DNA of 64,000 bases from Cellvibrio sp. PSBB006 (GTDB lineage Bacteria; Pseudomonadota; Gammaproteobacteria; Pseudomonadales; Cellvibrionaceae): NCBI RefSeq assembly GCF_002162135.1, contig NZ_CP021382.1:2912001-2976000 (forward strand), read 5' to 3'. A program made the translations under genes and the position numbers. Positions 16,663 to 25,570 of the stretch are shown here, in pieces (position 1 is the stretch's first letter; each line of letters begins with the position of its first letter). Under the pieces are notes generated by a model. The model did not search any database and had not been told where the DNA came from. It worked only from the letters and a program-made list of their open reading frames with translations.

Positions 16663-19600
16663 TCAATTCCCTAACACACGCATCTCAAAGATCGAATAAC
16701 CCCAACTATTCCCCACACTGCGCTGTGTACCGAGAACGCGCACATACCGGTAACTACCGCTCACATTCACGCTGTCGGTACGGTTGCCAAAGGCGCCACC
16801 GGTGCGGGTGGCGAGGGTGGTCCAACTGCTGTTGTTGTTGGAGCCCTGCACTTCGTAGTTAGCCGCGTTGGCGGCTTCCCAGTCGATCTCCACACGGCTC
16901 AGGTTGCGCGCGCTGCCCAGGTCCACGCTGAACCAGCTCGGATCAAGGGCGTGGGCTGATTCCCAACGGGTGCCACCGTTACCGTCAATCGCGGCACTGG
17001 CAGGCAACAGTTGCGTGCTGGCGGCAGCGTTGCTCAGTGGCAGCAGCACCGGTTCCGCGCCCGCATAAACCTTGAGTTCAAAGATCGAATATCCCCAGTT
17101 ATTGCCCGCACTGCGCGCGGTGCCGTAGATGCGCACGTAGCGATAGTTACCACTCACATTCACGGTATCCGTGCGGTTGCCGAAGGTGCCGCCGGTGCGG
17201 GTAGCAAGAGTGGTCCAGTCAGCGTTGTTGTTGGAGCCCTGAACCTGGTAATTGGCCGCGTTGGCCGCTTCCCAATCGATCACTACCTGCGCCAGGTAGC
17301 GCGGGCTTTGCAGGTCCACCGTGATCCAGCTCGGATCAACTGCATGGCTGGATTCCCAACGAGTACCACCATCGCCATCAACGGCGTTGCTGGCGGCCAT
17401 CAGCTGGCTGCTGGCAAAAACCGGGCGACCATTGGAAACCAGGTTCACCGCCGGCGTTGAACTGCTGCTGGACGATGAACTACTCACACTGGATGACACA
17501 CTGCTGGATGAACTCGGTACCACACTGGAACTGGAGGAGCTTGAGCTGGGCGGTACGCTGGAAGCGCTAGAGCTACTTGATGGCACTGAGCTGGTGCTAG
17601 AGCTGGACGCACAACCGCTGCCCACACAGGCCGGGGCGTTATCGTTGTATGCCATCACCCGGACGTTATCGAAATGGAAGGTGCCACTGGTGGCCTGACC
17701 GGGAGTGATCAGGAAGATCAACTGATCCACCGCATTGAAGGGTGCAGAAGCGCGATTGTTTTCCCAATCGCCCAGCGCCGCCGGGAAGTTGTAGTTAAAC
17801 TCCAGGGTTTCCCACTGGCCGGAGGTGGTGGTCTGGGCCTGATAGAAGCTGTGACGCCCCACCTGCCAGTCTTCCGGTCCGACAGAAGCCGCCGCCAATT
17901 CATTTTCCAGGTTCATGGAGATGATAGTGCCCGCCGGGGCCGTCGTATGAACGTCCACCAGCACGCGCACCATACCGTGACGGGCGTCGAGCGCGTCAGG
18001 AATACCGGTCACGCCGTTGAAGGCAAGCGTGTCGTAGGTTGCACCCGGATCACGCACATAACGCAGCACGTTCGCTGAGTTATTTACGCCGTTCGGCGCC
18101 GGATTAGCGACCACTGAATGAGCGCCGCTGGTCGCCGGTGAGGCTTTGATCGCGCCGTTGGTGGTGCCGTCAAAGTTGGCCACCATGGATTGCAGGCTGT
18201 AGCCATTGTCGGGGCGCACGATGCGGATGTTATCCAGATACAACTCCGCCGGCAGGTTGAAGCCTGCGTGGACCATAAACACCAAAGCATCCGCTTCGCT
18301 GGCGGCGATATTGGAGTCCGGCGTGCCGGTGTAATACAGCTCTACCGTATGCCACTGACCCGGTTTGCCCATGGTGCCGAGGAAACGTGCGAGGCGACCG
18401 GTGTTGCCGTCCCAGGGTTCCGCAGCGCCGGCAGCGGCTGAATTCTCCAGGCCGCCGCCCAAGTCTTTACCTAGCAAGCTGTTGCCTGCTGTGAAGTAGA
18501 CATCCGCAAACAACTTGGCGCGGCCACTGCGCAGTTCGCCCGCGTCGATATTGCCGAAACCGGTGAGCTTGAGGTTATCCCACTGCTGGGACGCATCGCG
18601 GATGTAATGCAGCACACTGTTGGAGGTATTGATACCACCCGGTGCCGGGTTGGTGGTGACGCCGCTTTGGGTCAGCGCAAAACCGTTTTGCAGGTGGGTT
18701 ACGCCCAAACCATTTTCATAGTTGGTCACGACCTGCACATCGCCCTGCTCAATGGTGACCGGCTTGCTGAAGGTCTGGGTACCGGCACAACCGGTGTTGA
18801 AGGTCACGCTGAAATCGCCGTTGCGCGCGCTGCTGCCGATGGATACGGTAATTTCGCGCGTGCCCTGACCGGACAGGATGTTTACACCCGCCGGTACGCT
18901 CCACTGGTAGCTGGCGCCTGCAGGGCCATCAATGCGGTAGGTCTTGCGGGTTTCACCGCGATAAGCGTAGGTGTCGCCTTCTACCGACCAGGTGTCCTCG
19001 TTTTTGTAGACCGCCACATGGTCCACCTGCATCAACTGAATCGGCGCTTCCGAGCCGTCCGGGTTGCCGCTGAACCAACCGCCGATAGCGAGGTTGAGGA
19101 TGAAGTGGAAAGGACGGTTGTAGAAAGCATCCCAGTTGGAGCGGACGGGGTTGGGGCCATCCAGCTGTGCGCGGGTCATGCTGAGTTTGGGTACATCGTT
19201 AACCAGCCACACAATGCGGTCCGGGTACCATTCAACCGCGTAGGTCTGGAATTCGGTCTTGGTGCGACCGGCTTCGGGGTGGATGGTATTCAGGCTGGGA
19301 TCGGGCCAGCCGGTGTTGCCGTTGTAGGGCCAATAAGGACCGTAATGCAGGGTGCCGTGGATTTCTTCGGTGGTACCGCCGGCTTCCATGATGTCGATCT
19401 CACCACCATTGGGCCAGCCGTGGGAGTCGCGCGGCAGTTCGCTGGGCATCATCCAGAAGGCCGGCCAGGTGCCGGAGCCATTGGGCAACTTGATGCGTGC
19501 TTCCATCTTGCCGTAGGTAAAGTCTTTACCGTGCTTGGACCGCAGGCGCGCGGAAGTCCAGGTCTTGCCCTGATAGGCTTCGCGAATCGCCTTGATGTTC

Positions 19601-19815
19601 AGCAGGCCATTCTCGACATAGAGGTTTTCAGGCCGTTCGGTGTAGAACTGCAACTCATTGTTACCGCCGCCATCGCCATTCACCTCGGCGGACCAGACTT
19701 GTTTGTTGAGGGTGTTGAAATCGTCGCGCCAGACTTCTGTCCAGCCGCATGCGCTTTGAGCAAAGGAAGTATTACTGGCGGCTAGCATCGCCAGCGCCAT
19801 GATTGTCTTTTTCAT
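16663..19815 (-). CDS. Secreted GH16 laminarinase-type endo-beta-glucanase, multimodular
   Basis: A 1050-residue secreted enzyme. Signal peptide 1-20 (FAQ). GH16 domain ~24-277 with ELQFYT, GTWPAFWMM and catalytic GEIDIMEAGG (Glu139, Asp141, Glu144), the signature of beta-1,3(4)-glucanases. Residues ~280-355 look PKD-like (YQWSVPAGVNIL). Two tandem ~170-residue jelly-roll-like repeats follow (~360-535 and ~540-705), each opening with an Asn-rich fatty strand and the shared NPAPxGxN motif. Poly-Ser linkers of ~50 residues lead to two C-terminal CBM32/discoidin modules (~795-920 and ~925-1050). Expected to cleave laminarin or mixed-linkage glucan outside the cell. It is divergent from the YfiR-kinase-TonB receptor genes. 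Confidence 0.9.
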   Translation of the reverse strand: MKKTIMALAMLAASNTSFAQSACGWTEVWRDDFNTLNKQVWSAEVNGDGGGNNELQFYTERPENLYVENGLLNIKAIREAYQGKTWTSARLRSKHGKDFTYGKMEARIKLPNGSGTWPAFWMMPSELPRDSHGWPNGGEIDIMEAGGTTEEIHGTLHYGPYWPYNGNTGWPDPSLNTIHPEAGRTKTEFQTYAVEWYPDRIVWLVNDVPKLSMTRAQLDGPNPVRSNWDAFYNRPFHFILNLAIGGWFSGNPDGSEAPIQLMQVDHVAVYKNEDTWSVEGDTYAYRGETRKTYRIDGPAGASYQWSVPAGVNILSGQGTREITVSIGSSARNGDFSVTFNTGCAGTQTFSKPVTIEQGDVQVVTNYENGLGVTHLQNGFALTQSGVTTNPAPGGINTSNSVLHYIRDASQQWDNLKLTGFGNIDAGELRSGRAKLFADVYFTAGNSLLGKDLGGGLENSAAAGAAEPWDGNTGRLARFLGTMGKPGQWHTVELYYTGTPDSNIAASEADALVFMVHAGFNLPAELYLDNIRIVRPDNGYSLQSMVANFDGTTNGAIKASPATSGAHSVVANPAPNGVNNSANVLRYVRDPGATYDTLAFNGVTGIPDALDARHGMVRVLVDVHTTAPAGTIISMNLENELAAASVGPEDWQVGRHSFYQAQTTTSGQWETLEFNYNFPAALGDWENNRASAPFNAVDQLIFLITPGQATSGTFHFDNVRVMAYNDNAPACVGSGCASSSSTSSVPSSSSSASSVPPSSSSSSSSVVPSSSSSVSSSVSSSSSSSSSTPAVNLVSNGRPVFASSQLMAASNAVDGDGGTRWESSHAVDPSWITVDLQSPRYLAQVVIDWEAANAANYQVQGSNNNADWTTLATRTGGTFGNRTDTVNVSGNYRYVRIYGTARSAGNNWGYSIFELKVYAGAEPVLLPLSNAAASTQLLPASAAIDGNGGTRWESAHALDPSWFSVDLGSARNLSRVEIDWEAANAANYEVQGSNNNSSWTTLATRTGGAFGNRTDSVNVSGSYRYVRVLGTQRSVGNSWGYSIFEMRVLGN

Positions 19816-19940
19816 TCTTTAGGCCTCGTCAATTATTGTTATCCTGAAGCCGGCAGGGCAAAACCTGTACCGATGTGTCCTTGTGTAACGAGAATCGCAT
19901 ACTCACCCAAACCCTTCGTCCCACTTTGGCCGTGAAGGGC

Positions 19941-19961
19941 AAGGTGGATTAGGTCCACCTT
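19941..19961. promoter_or_regulatory. Palindrome upstream of the GH16 gene
   Basis: AAGGTGGA-TTAGG-TCCACCTT is a perfect 8-bp inverted repeat with a 5-bp spacer, about 125 bp upstream of the GH16 start. It could be a regulator-binding site or a transcript hairpin. Confidence 0.45.
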
Positions 19962-20183
19962 TCATCGCAAAGTGACAACAGCTCGCGAAGCCGCGCCGTT
20001 AAAGGACTTGCATGCTAGTGTCGGAGCCATTTGCCAAACAGGGGCGACACAAGAAAAAACGCATTAACACGCGTTCTGATCCGTGAAGTATGAAGTGGGA
20101 AAAACAAAATAATCGCAGTCTCTGCTCACGCTAAAATCGCTACTGCAATTTTTTATCCGGTCCGGGTGGCCTGGTCCGCAGAG

Positions 20184-20199
20184 TGTGAACCTGATCATG
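20184..20199. promoter_or_regulatory. Candidate CRP-binding site
   Basis: TGTGA-ACCTGA-TCATG matches the CRP consensus (TGTGA-N6-TCACA) fully in the left half and in three of five positions in the right half. A glycan-utilisation locus is a plausible catabolite-controlled target, and cyaA is present in this window. Single-site matches of this quality also occur by chance. Confidence 0.35.
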
Positions 20200-20447
20200 G
20201 TTATGGGATGTGTAAATCATTAATAGGATATGTTCGCTAACGCACGTCATCGTAGTGCTTAAATCTTTTATAAACGAGCCATTACGCGTGATGGCGTTAT
20301 ATAAGCTCGAATTAACCGGCAAAAAAACGATTTATTCCAACAAAGTTGTAAGCGACTGCGGTCAGGTTCACATTTCCTCTTTGGATAAAAACTATGGCTG
20401 GGCTACTCTCTATAATCTGAATCACCATTTATTCACCTGCGCACTAT

Positions 20448-20479
20448 CATCAGGTAATCATGGCATCAGGTAAACATTG
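20448..20479. repeat. Tandem 16-bp direct repeat upstream of yfiR-like gene
   Basis: CATCAGGTAATCATGG is followed immediately by CATCAGGTAAACATTG (two differences), then a partial third copy starting CATCATGG. The array ends about 70 bp before the yfiR-like start and may be a tandem regulator-binding site. Confidence 0.5.
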
Positions 20480-20548
20480 CATCATGGCAACTGCTCCGTG
20501 ATCTCAGGATCGCCGGGGGGACGTGCTGTCGGTCGGGTCGAGGTGCGA

Positions 20549-21097
20549 ATGGATAAGATGCACAAAGTATTGGCACTGATTGCATTGCTATGCCACAGCC
20601 TCGTCGTTTGCGCTGGCGGAAACCACGATGGCATTGAGCACCAGGTCAAGGCCGCCTTTCTCTATAAGTTTGCTGGCTATGTCGAGTGGCCTGCGACTGC
20701 TTTTTCTGCAACGGACGAAAATTTCCAGATCGGCGTCGTCAATGCAGACGATGTGGCCGATGAGTTGATCCGGCTAAGCGACGGCATCCAGATCAATGAA
20801 CGCCCCGTCAGCATCAAACGCTTCTCCGCCTCTGACCGGATCTCCGGTGTGCAGATGTTATTTGTGGGTCGTCAGGCCGGGCAAAAGCTGCAAAGCATAT
20901 TGCACCAGGTTGATTCCGCGCCGGTGCTGACCGTCACCGAAACAGAAGGCGCACTTGAATCGGGTAGCATTATTAATTTTGTTCCCGTTGATGACTACAT
21001 TCGCTTTGAGATTTCTGTCACGCGCGCAAATCTTTGCGACATAAAAATAAGTGCACGTTTGCTGAACGTCGCCCTGAATATTCAGAAGCGGAGTTAA
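20549..21097 (+). CDS. YfiR-family periplasmic protein (DUF4154)
   Basis: A 182-residue exported protein. A signal peptide (KVLALIALLCHSLVVCAGG) precedes the YfiR/DUF4154 domain, visible as VKAAFLYKFAGYVEWP, FQIGVVNADDVADEL, MLFVGRQAGQKL and INFVPVDDYIRFEIS. In Pseudomonas, YfiR is a periplasmic repressor of the CHASE8-domain cyclase YfiN. Here the next gene, two bases downstream, is a hybrid kinase with the same layout of periplasmic domain and HAMP, so this protein probably gates that kinase. The frame extends upstream, but the ATG at 20549 has GAGG five bases before it and gives a proper signal peptide. Confidence 0.82.
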   Translation: MDKMHKVLALIALLCHSLVVCAGGNHDGIEHQVKAAFLYKFAGYVEWPATAFSATDENFQIGVVNADDVADELIRLSDGIQINERPVSIKRFSASDRISGVQMLFVGRQAGQKLQSILHQVDSAPVLTVTETEGALESGSIINFVPVDDYIRFEISVTRANLCDIKISARLLNVALNIQKRS

Positions 21098-21099
21098 CC

Positions 21100-23499
21100 A
21101 TGAACCCCGTTCGCCTTCGCTCAGTTCGTCAAAAATTGTTGCTCATCGTGCTGCTCGCGAATATTTTTGCGCTGGCTGCTGCGGGCAGCGCCTTGCTGTA
21201 CCACGATTTAAATGAGTATCGCAAAACAACTGCCGCCGCATTGACCACGCTCGCCAGTATTCTTGCCCAGGGCAGTGCCGTCGCCCTGGACTTTGATGAC
21301 GTTGATGTAGCCCAGGAAAACCTGGCATTACTTGAAGCCAACCCCAGCATTGTCGTGGGTGCAATCTTCACCAGCGACGGGGAATTATTTGCCCGCTACG
21401 GTGACGACAATTATCAACATGTGCTGCCTTCACCGCCACTCAACAACGATAGCTTTCAATTTCGTAACGGTGAATTGATTGTATCCAAACAAATCGAGAC
21501 GCCGAGCGGGGTAGTCGGCAGTGTTTATCTGGTGCAACAATTTAATTTAGCCACCTGGCTCAGCAGCTACCTCACCATCCTCGCCATTATTCTTGCCTTG
21601 AGCCTCGGCCTCAGTTTATTTATTTCTACGCGTTTACAGCGCTGGGTTTCCGTACCCATTGAAGCCATCAGCCGTGTGGCCAGGCAAGTTACTGTGCATC
21701 GCAATTATCAGTTGCGGGCCACCAAAATTACCCAGGATGAAATCGGCCAACTGGCCGATGACTTCAACGGTATGTTGAATACCCTGGAGCACGAAATTGC
21801 GGAACGCACCGCCGCCGAACAAGAAGTGCGTCAATTTAATATGGTGCTGGAACAACGGGTTGAGCAGCGTACGACGGAATTACAGATTGCCAACGAGCAC
21901 CTGATAGCGCGCACCGAGGAAGCAGAAAGCGCCAATCGCGCCAAGGCGGCATTCCTTGCCAACATGAGCCACGAAATTCGCACACCGATGAATGCCATTC
22001 TCGGGCTCGCTTATTTGCTCGACCAAAGCGAACTCGATGCAGACTCAGCCGATCTTGTCAGAAAAATCCGTAACGCAGGGCGCTCGTTGCAATCCATCAT
22101 CAACGATATTCTCGACCTGTCAAAGATAGATGCTGAGCGGTTGGAGATCGAGCATGTGCCTTTCGATATCGCCGAGGTGATTGATAATCTGGTTAGCATT
22201 ACCGCTGCCAATTTAGGCGCAAAAGAGATTGAACTGATCGTGTCGCCGGCACCTGACATCAACGGCCAACTGATTGGCGATGCCCTGCGGCTCGAACAGG
22301 TTCTCATTAACCTCGTCGGCAACGCCATTAAATTTACCGAGCGGGGATCGATTGTCGTGGACATCCAGAAAGTCGCTGAACATGACAAGCATGTGGACCT
22401 GCGTTTCTCTATCAAAGATACAGGCATCGGTATTCCGCCAGAAAATCAGGCACAGATTTTTTCAGCGTTCAGCCAGGCGGATGTTTCCACCACACGCCGT
22501 TTTGGCGGCACCGGTTTGGGCTTAACCATTTGTCGTCATCTGGTGAAATTAATGGGCGGCGATATTGGTGTGAACAGTGAACCGGATAAAGGCAGTGAAT
22601 TCTGGTTTACGGTACCTTTGGATGTTGTGCCGGACGGCGAAAAAAATAAAACGCCCGCAAAGCTGGATATTCTGATTGTGGATAGCAACCCGCTTGCCAG
22701 CGAGAATCTCGAACGTATTGTGCAATCCCTCGGCTGGAGTGGAAAACGCGCACTCGCCGGTGAAATCGCCGTTCAAAAGTTGCAAGAAAAAAAATCCGGC
22801 AACGGAAAATTCGATGCCATATTAATTGACTGGAAGCTGGACGATGGTACTGGCCTTGATGTCGCCAGAATGATTCAGAAAGCGTTCAAGGACGACTTAC
22901 CGCCGATTATCCTCATGATGCCGACCTTCGCGCGCGACGAAACACCGGTTATCAGTGGTAATATCAGCAGCGTGCTAAATAAGCCGGTGACCAGTTCATC
23001 GCTATACAATATTATCGGCGAGGTGTTGCAACCGCACACGAAACAACATAGCCAGGAAAAAACGAAACAAAATAAAATAAAACGTTTGGCGGGGCTCCAC
23101 GTACTGGTCGTTGATGACAATGCGGTAAACCGCGAAGTTGCCATGCGTTTTTTGACGTCGGAAGGGGCGGAGGTCAGCGTTGCGGAAGACGGCAAGATGG
23201 CCGTGGAATGGATCACGACGAATCTCGCCACGCTGGATCTGGTCCTGATGGATGTGCAGATGCCGATGATGGATGGTTACGAAGCCACCCGCCATCTTCG
23301 CTCACGACCTGAATGCGCGAAGCTTCCGATCATTGCGTTAACAGCGGGTGTATTTGAAACACAAATCGACGCCGCTCGCGACGCAGGGATGAATACCGTC
23401 GTCACCAAACCGTTTAATATTGATGACCTGGTGAATGCCATTCTCCACCTTGGAATATTGAAATTTAAAAATATGGAATGTCTAACCAAGAGAAAATAA
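21100..23499 (+). CDS. CHASE8-like/HAMP hybrid histidine kinase with two receivers
   Basis: A 799-residue inner-membrane hybrid kinase. TM1 ~12-34; periplasmic CHASE8-like domain ~35-150 (LASILAQGSAVALDF is typical); TM2 ~153-176; HAMP ~177-230; coiled coil; HisKA with NMSHEIRTPMNA (His near 291); HATPase_c with KDTGIGIPPEN and FGGTGLGL. Receiver 1 starts near 522 and has ILIVDSN, so the usual second acidic residue is replaced by Ser, though ILIDWKL and LNKP remain. Receiver 2 from ~666 is canonical (VVDDN, LMDVQMP, VTKP). Two bases downstream of yfiR and coupled to a TonB receptor, it probably senses a periplasmic or uptake-linked cue via YfiR. The start at 21100 is preferred over 21034 because it clears yfiR. 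Confidence 0.88.
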   Translation: MNPVRLRSVRQKLLLIVLLANIFALAAAGSALLYHDLNEYRKTTAAALTTLASILAQGSAVALDFDDVDVAQENLALLEANPSIVVGAIFTSDGELFARYGDDNYQHVLPSPPLNNDSFQFRNGELIVSKQIETPSGVVGSVYLVQQFNLATWLSSYLTILAIILALSLGLSLFISTRLQRWVSVPIEAISRVARQVTVHRNYQLRATKITQDEIGQLADDFNGMLNTLEHEIAERTAAEQEVRQFNMVLEQRVEQRTTELQIANEHLIARTEEAESANRAKAAFLANMSHEIRTPMNAILGLAYLLDQSELDADSADLVRKIRNAGRSLQSIINDILDLSKIDAERLEIEHVPFDIAEVIDNLVSITAANLGAKEIELIVSPAPDINGQLIGDALRLEQVLINLVGNAIKFTERGSIVVDIQKVAEHDKHVDLRFSIKDTGIGIPPENQAQIFSAFSQADVSTTRRFGGTGLGLTICRHLVKLMGGDIGVNSEPDKGSEFWFTVPLDVVPDGEKNKTPAKLDILIVDSNPLASENLERIVQSLGWSGKRALAGEIAVQKLQEKKSGNGKFDAILIDWKLDDGTGLDVARMIQKAFKDDLPPIILMMPTFARDETPVISGNISSVLNKPVTSSSLYNIIGEVLQPHTKQHSQEKTKQNKIKRLAGLHVLVVDDNAVNREVAMRFLTSEGAEVSVAEDGKMAVEWITTNLATLDLVLMDVQMPMMDGYEATRHLRSRPECAKLPIIALTAGVFETQIDAARDAGMNTVVTKPFNIDDLVNAILHLGILKFKNMECLTKRK

Positions 23500-23501
23500 A
23501 G

Positions 23502-25505
23502 ATGCGCCTGAAACCAATCCACACAACGATAACATCGACGGGCGTTAAGTGTCTCTTCAGCCTGGGAATCTTGTTGTGCACGCAGACGTCGCTTGCCGGC
23601 AACAATTACATGGCGATGAGCCTTGAGCAACTGTTGAATGTAAAGGTGCACAGTGCCGCAAAAAAAACCGAATCGCTCGGCGACACATCAGCGGCGATTT
23701 ACGCCATCACCAGTGCAGACATTGAACGTTCAGGTGTGACCACTATTCCGGATGCCTTGCGCATGGTTCCCGGCGTTGAAGTTGCACAAGCGGACGCCAA
23801 TAGCTGGGCAATCAGTATTCGCGGTTTTAACGGAACCCTGGCTAATAAGTTATTAGTTCTCGTCGACGGTCGGTCCATCTACAACCCGGTGTTCGGCGGC
23901 GTTTTGTGGGAAGCGCACGAACTCATGCTGGAAGATATTGAACGCATCGAAGTGATTCGCGGTCCCGGTGGATCTTTATGGGGTGCAAATGCGGTCAACG
24001 GCGTTATCAATATCACCACCAAACACACGCGGGACACACAAGGTTCCCTCGTCAGTGCCGTCGCAGGTGACGAAGAAAAAGGCACCCTGAACGCGCGCCA
24101 TGGCGGCGTGTTCGGCGCGCGCGGTACTTATCGCGTTTATGCCAAAGGATTCAAACGGGATTCATCCATCAAGCCGGATATGGGAACGGGTTCTCCAGCA
24201 GATACCTACGACGAATGGGATGGCTATCGCGGCGGTTTCCGCATGGATTGGGCCGACGAATTTACCTTGCAGGGCGATGCCTACCGCACCGACGCGCAAC
24301 AATTGCGCCCGGATTTTTCATTCACCGTCCCCACGACCATCGAACAACAAACGATTATCTACGAAGGCGCCAATCTGCTCGGGCGCTGGACAGATAAAAC
24401 GTGGAATGGTCCAACGCTTACCATGCAAGCCTATGTCGATTGGAATCGGCGCGATGAACCCTTTAATTTTATCGACGACCGCACGACGGTAGACCTGGAG
24501 GCGCAGTATGATTTTGCGGCGACAGAACGTCATGCAGTGATTGCCGGCGCTGGCGCGCGGTGGTTGTTTGATGACCGGGAAGGAAATCGCAACGTCGAAT
24601 TTACACCGCAAGAAGATGAATATGCCGTGTATAACGCGTTCGTGCAGGACAAAATTACTCTTGTGCCTGAGCGTTGGTTCCTGACCTTGGGCACCAAAGT
24701 CGAACACAACGATTTTTCCGGTTACGAAGTGCAGCCCAACGTGCGACTGCAATGGCTGATGGACAATGATCAATCATTCTGGGCAGCGATATCGCGCGCT
24801 GTGCGAACACCCACTCCCATTGAGGAAGATCTCACCAGCACACTCATCACGGCACCCAGTATACGCATAGCCTTTGTTCCGAACGATGATGTTGCCTCGG
24901 AAGAACTCACCGCTTATGAATTCGGTTATCGCCATCAATTTACACCGGCTTTTTCGATGGACCTGGCCGCTTTTTATAACGACTATGACAAACTTTCCAC
25001 GGTTAGTATTGGTGAGCCTGAGCTGATTAATAATGGTAGTGATCCGCTGCACTTTTTAGTGCCCGTGCAATTCGTCAATAGCATGTATGGTCATACACGC
25101 GGTGCTGAAATAACCTCCGGCTGGACCATCACGCCGACATTGCAAATCTCCGCCAGTTACAGTTATTTATATATGTCACTGATCAGCGATGATGAAGATC
25201 GCGAAGCAGCGGAACGACTCAGCCCACGGCATCGCGCGAGCGCGCGAGTGTATTGGGATATTCGTGAAAATATCATGCTGGGTACAACAGTAAGTTATGC
25301 GGATCAATTGCCAGCAAGTGATGTGGACAGTTATGTCCGATTGGATCTGAATCTCGGTGTGGAGTTGTCTGATAATGTTCGATTCAATCTCGTCGGGCAA
25401 AATTTACTTGACCCGGCACATCGTGAGTTCAGCACTATCGATGATCTCAATGCAGCAGAAATTGAACGCAGTATTTTTGCCAAATTGACCTGGCAATTTC
25501 GTTAG
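23502..25505 (+). CDS. TonB-dependent outer-membrane receptor
   Basis: A 667-residue TonB-dependent receptor. The signal peptide is within the first ~32 residues (CLFSLGILLCTQTSLAG). The short mature N-terminus MSLEQLLNVKV resembles a TonB-box region, then comes a plug domain (TTIPDALRMVPGVEV, IRGFNGTLANKLLVLVDGRS, IERIEVIRGPGGSLWGANA, VNGVINITTK) and a beta barrel ending in KLTWQFR with the C-terminal aromatic. It is smaller than SusC-type receptors and resembles the colicin-I/vitamin-B12 class. The ATG at 23502 lies just after the kinase stop; an alternative at 23478 overlaps it. Context with GH16 enzymes suggests oligosaccharide or co-factor uptake, but the ligand is not readable. Confidence 0.87.
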   Translation: MRLKPIHTTITSTGVKCLFSLGILLCTQTSLAGNNYMAMSLEQLLNVKVHSAAKKTESLGDTSAAIYAITSADIERSGVTTIPDALRMVPGVEVAQADANSWAISIRGFNGTLANKLLVLVDGRSIYNPVFGGVLWEAHELMLEDIERIEVIRGPGGSLWGANAVNGVINITTKHTRDTQGSLVSAVAGDEEKGTLNARHGGVFGARGTYRVYAKGFKRDSSIKPDMGTGSPADTYDEWDGYRGGFRMDWADEFTLQGDAYRTDAQQLRPDFSFTVPTTIEQQTIIYEGANLLGRWTDKTWNGPTLTMQAYVDWNRRDEPFNFIDDRTTVDLEAQYDFAATERHAVIAGAGARWLFDDREGNRNVEFTPQEDEYAVYNAFVQDKITLVPERWFLTLGTKVEHNDFSGYEVQPNVRLQWLMDNDQSFWAAISRAVRTPTPIEEDLTSTLITAPSIRIAFVPNDDVASEELTAYEFGYRHQFTPAFSMDLAAFYNDYDKLSTVSIGEPELINNGSDPLHFLVPVQFVNSMYGHTRGAEITSGWTITPTLQISASYSYLYMSLISDDEDREAAERLSPRHRASARVYWDIRENIMLGTTVSYADQLPASDVDSYVRLDLNLGVELSDNVRFNLVGQNLLDPAHREFSTIDDLNAAEIERSIFAKLTWQFR

Positions 25506-25570
25506 GATGCTTGCGTTGTCGCATCGCTTGCGTGATGCGACAACGTCTGACCACTTACAAATTTCTGTTC

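Larger units (their letters stand above)
19816..20548. other. Divergent regulatory region between GH16 and yfiR-like genes
   Basis: 733 bp without a supportable gene. It contains a hairpin or operator AAGGTGGA-TTAGG-TCCACCTT (19941-19961), a CRP-like site TGTGA-N6-TCATG (20184-20199) and a 16-bp tandem repeat (20448-20479). Its length and divergent position suggest complex control of both the GH16 genes and the sensor/receptor operon. Short frames here have no RBS or family match. Confidence 0.55.

Noticed and set aside
17455..17620. Possible CRISPR-like or tandem-repeat array
   Set aside because: The repeat is poly-serine codon sequence in the linker of a GH16 protein, in frame.
18607..19785. 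392-residue plus-strand open frame
   Set aside because: Antisense to the second GH16 gene whose motifs are unambiguous.
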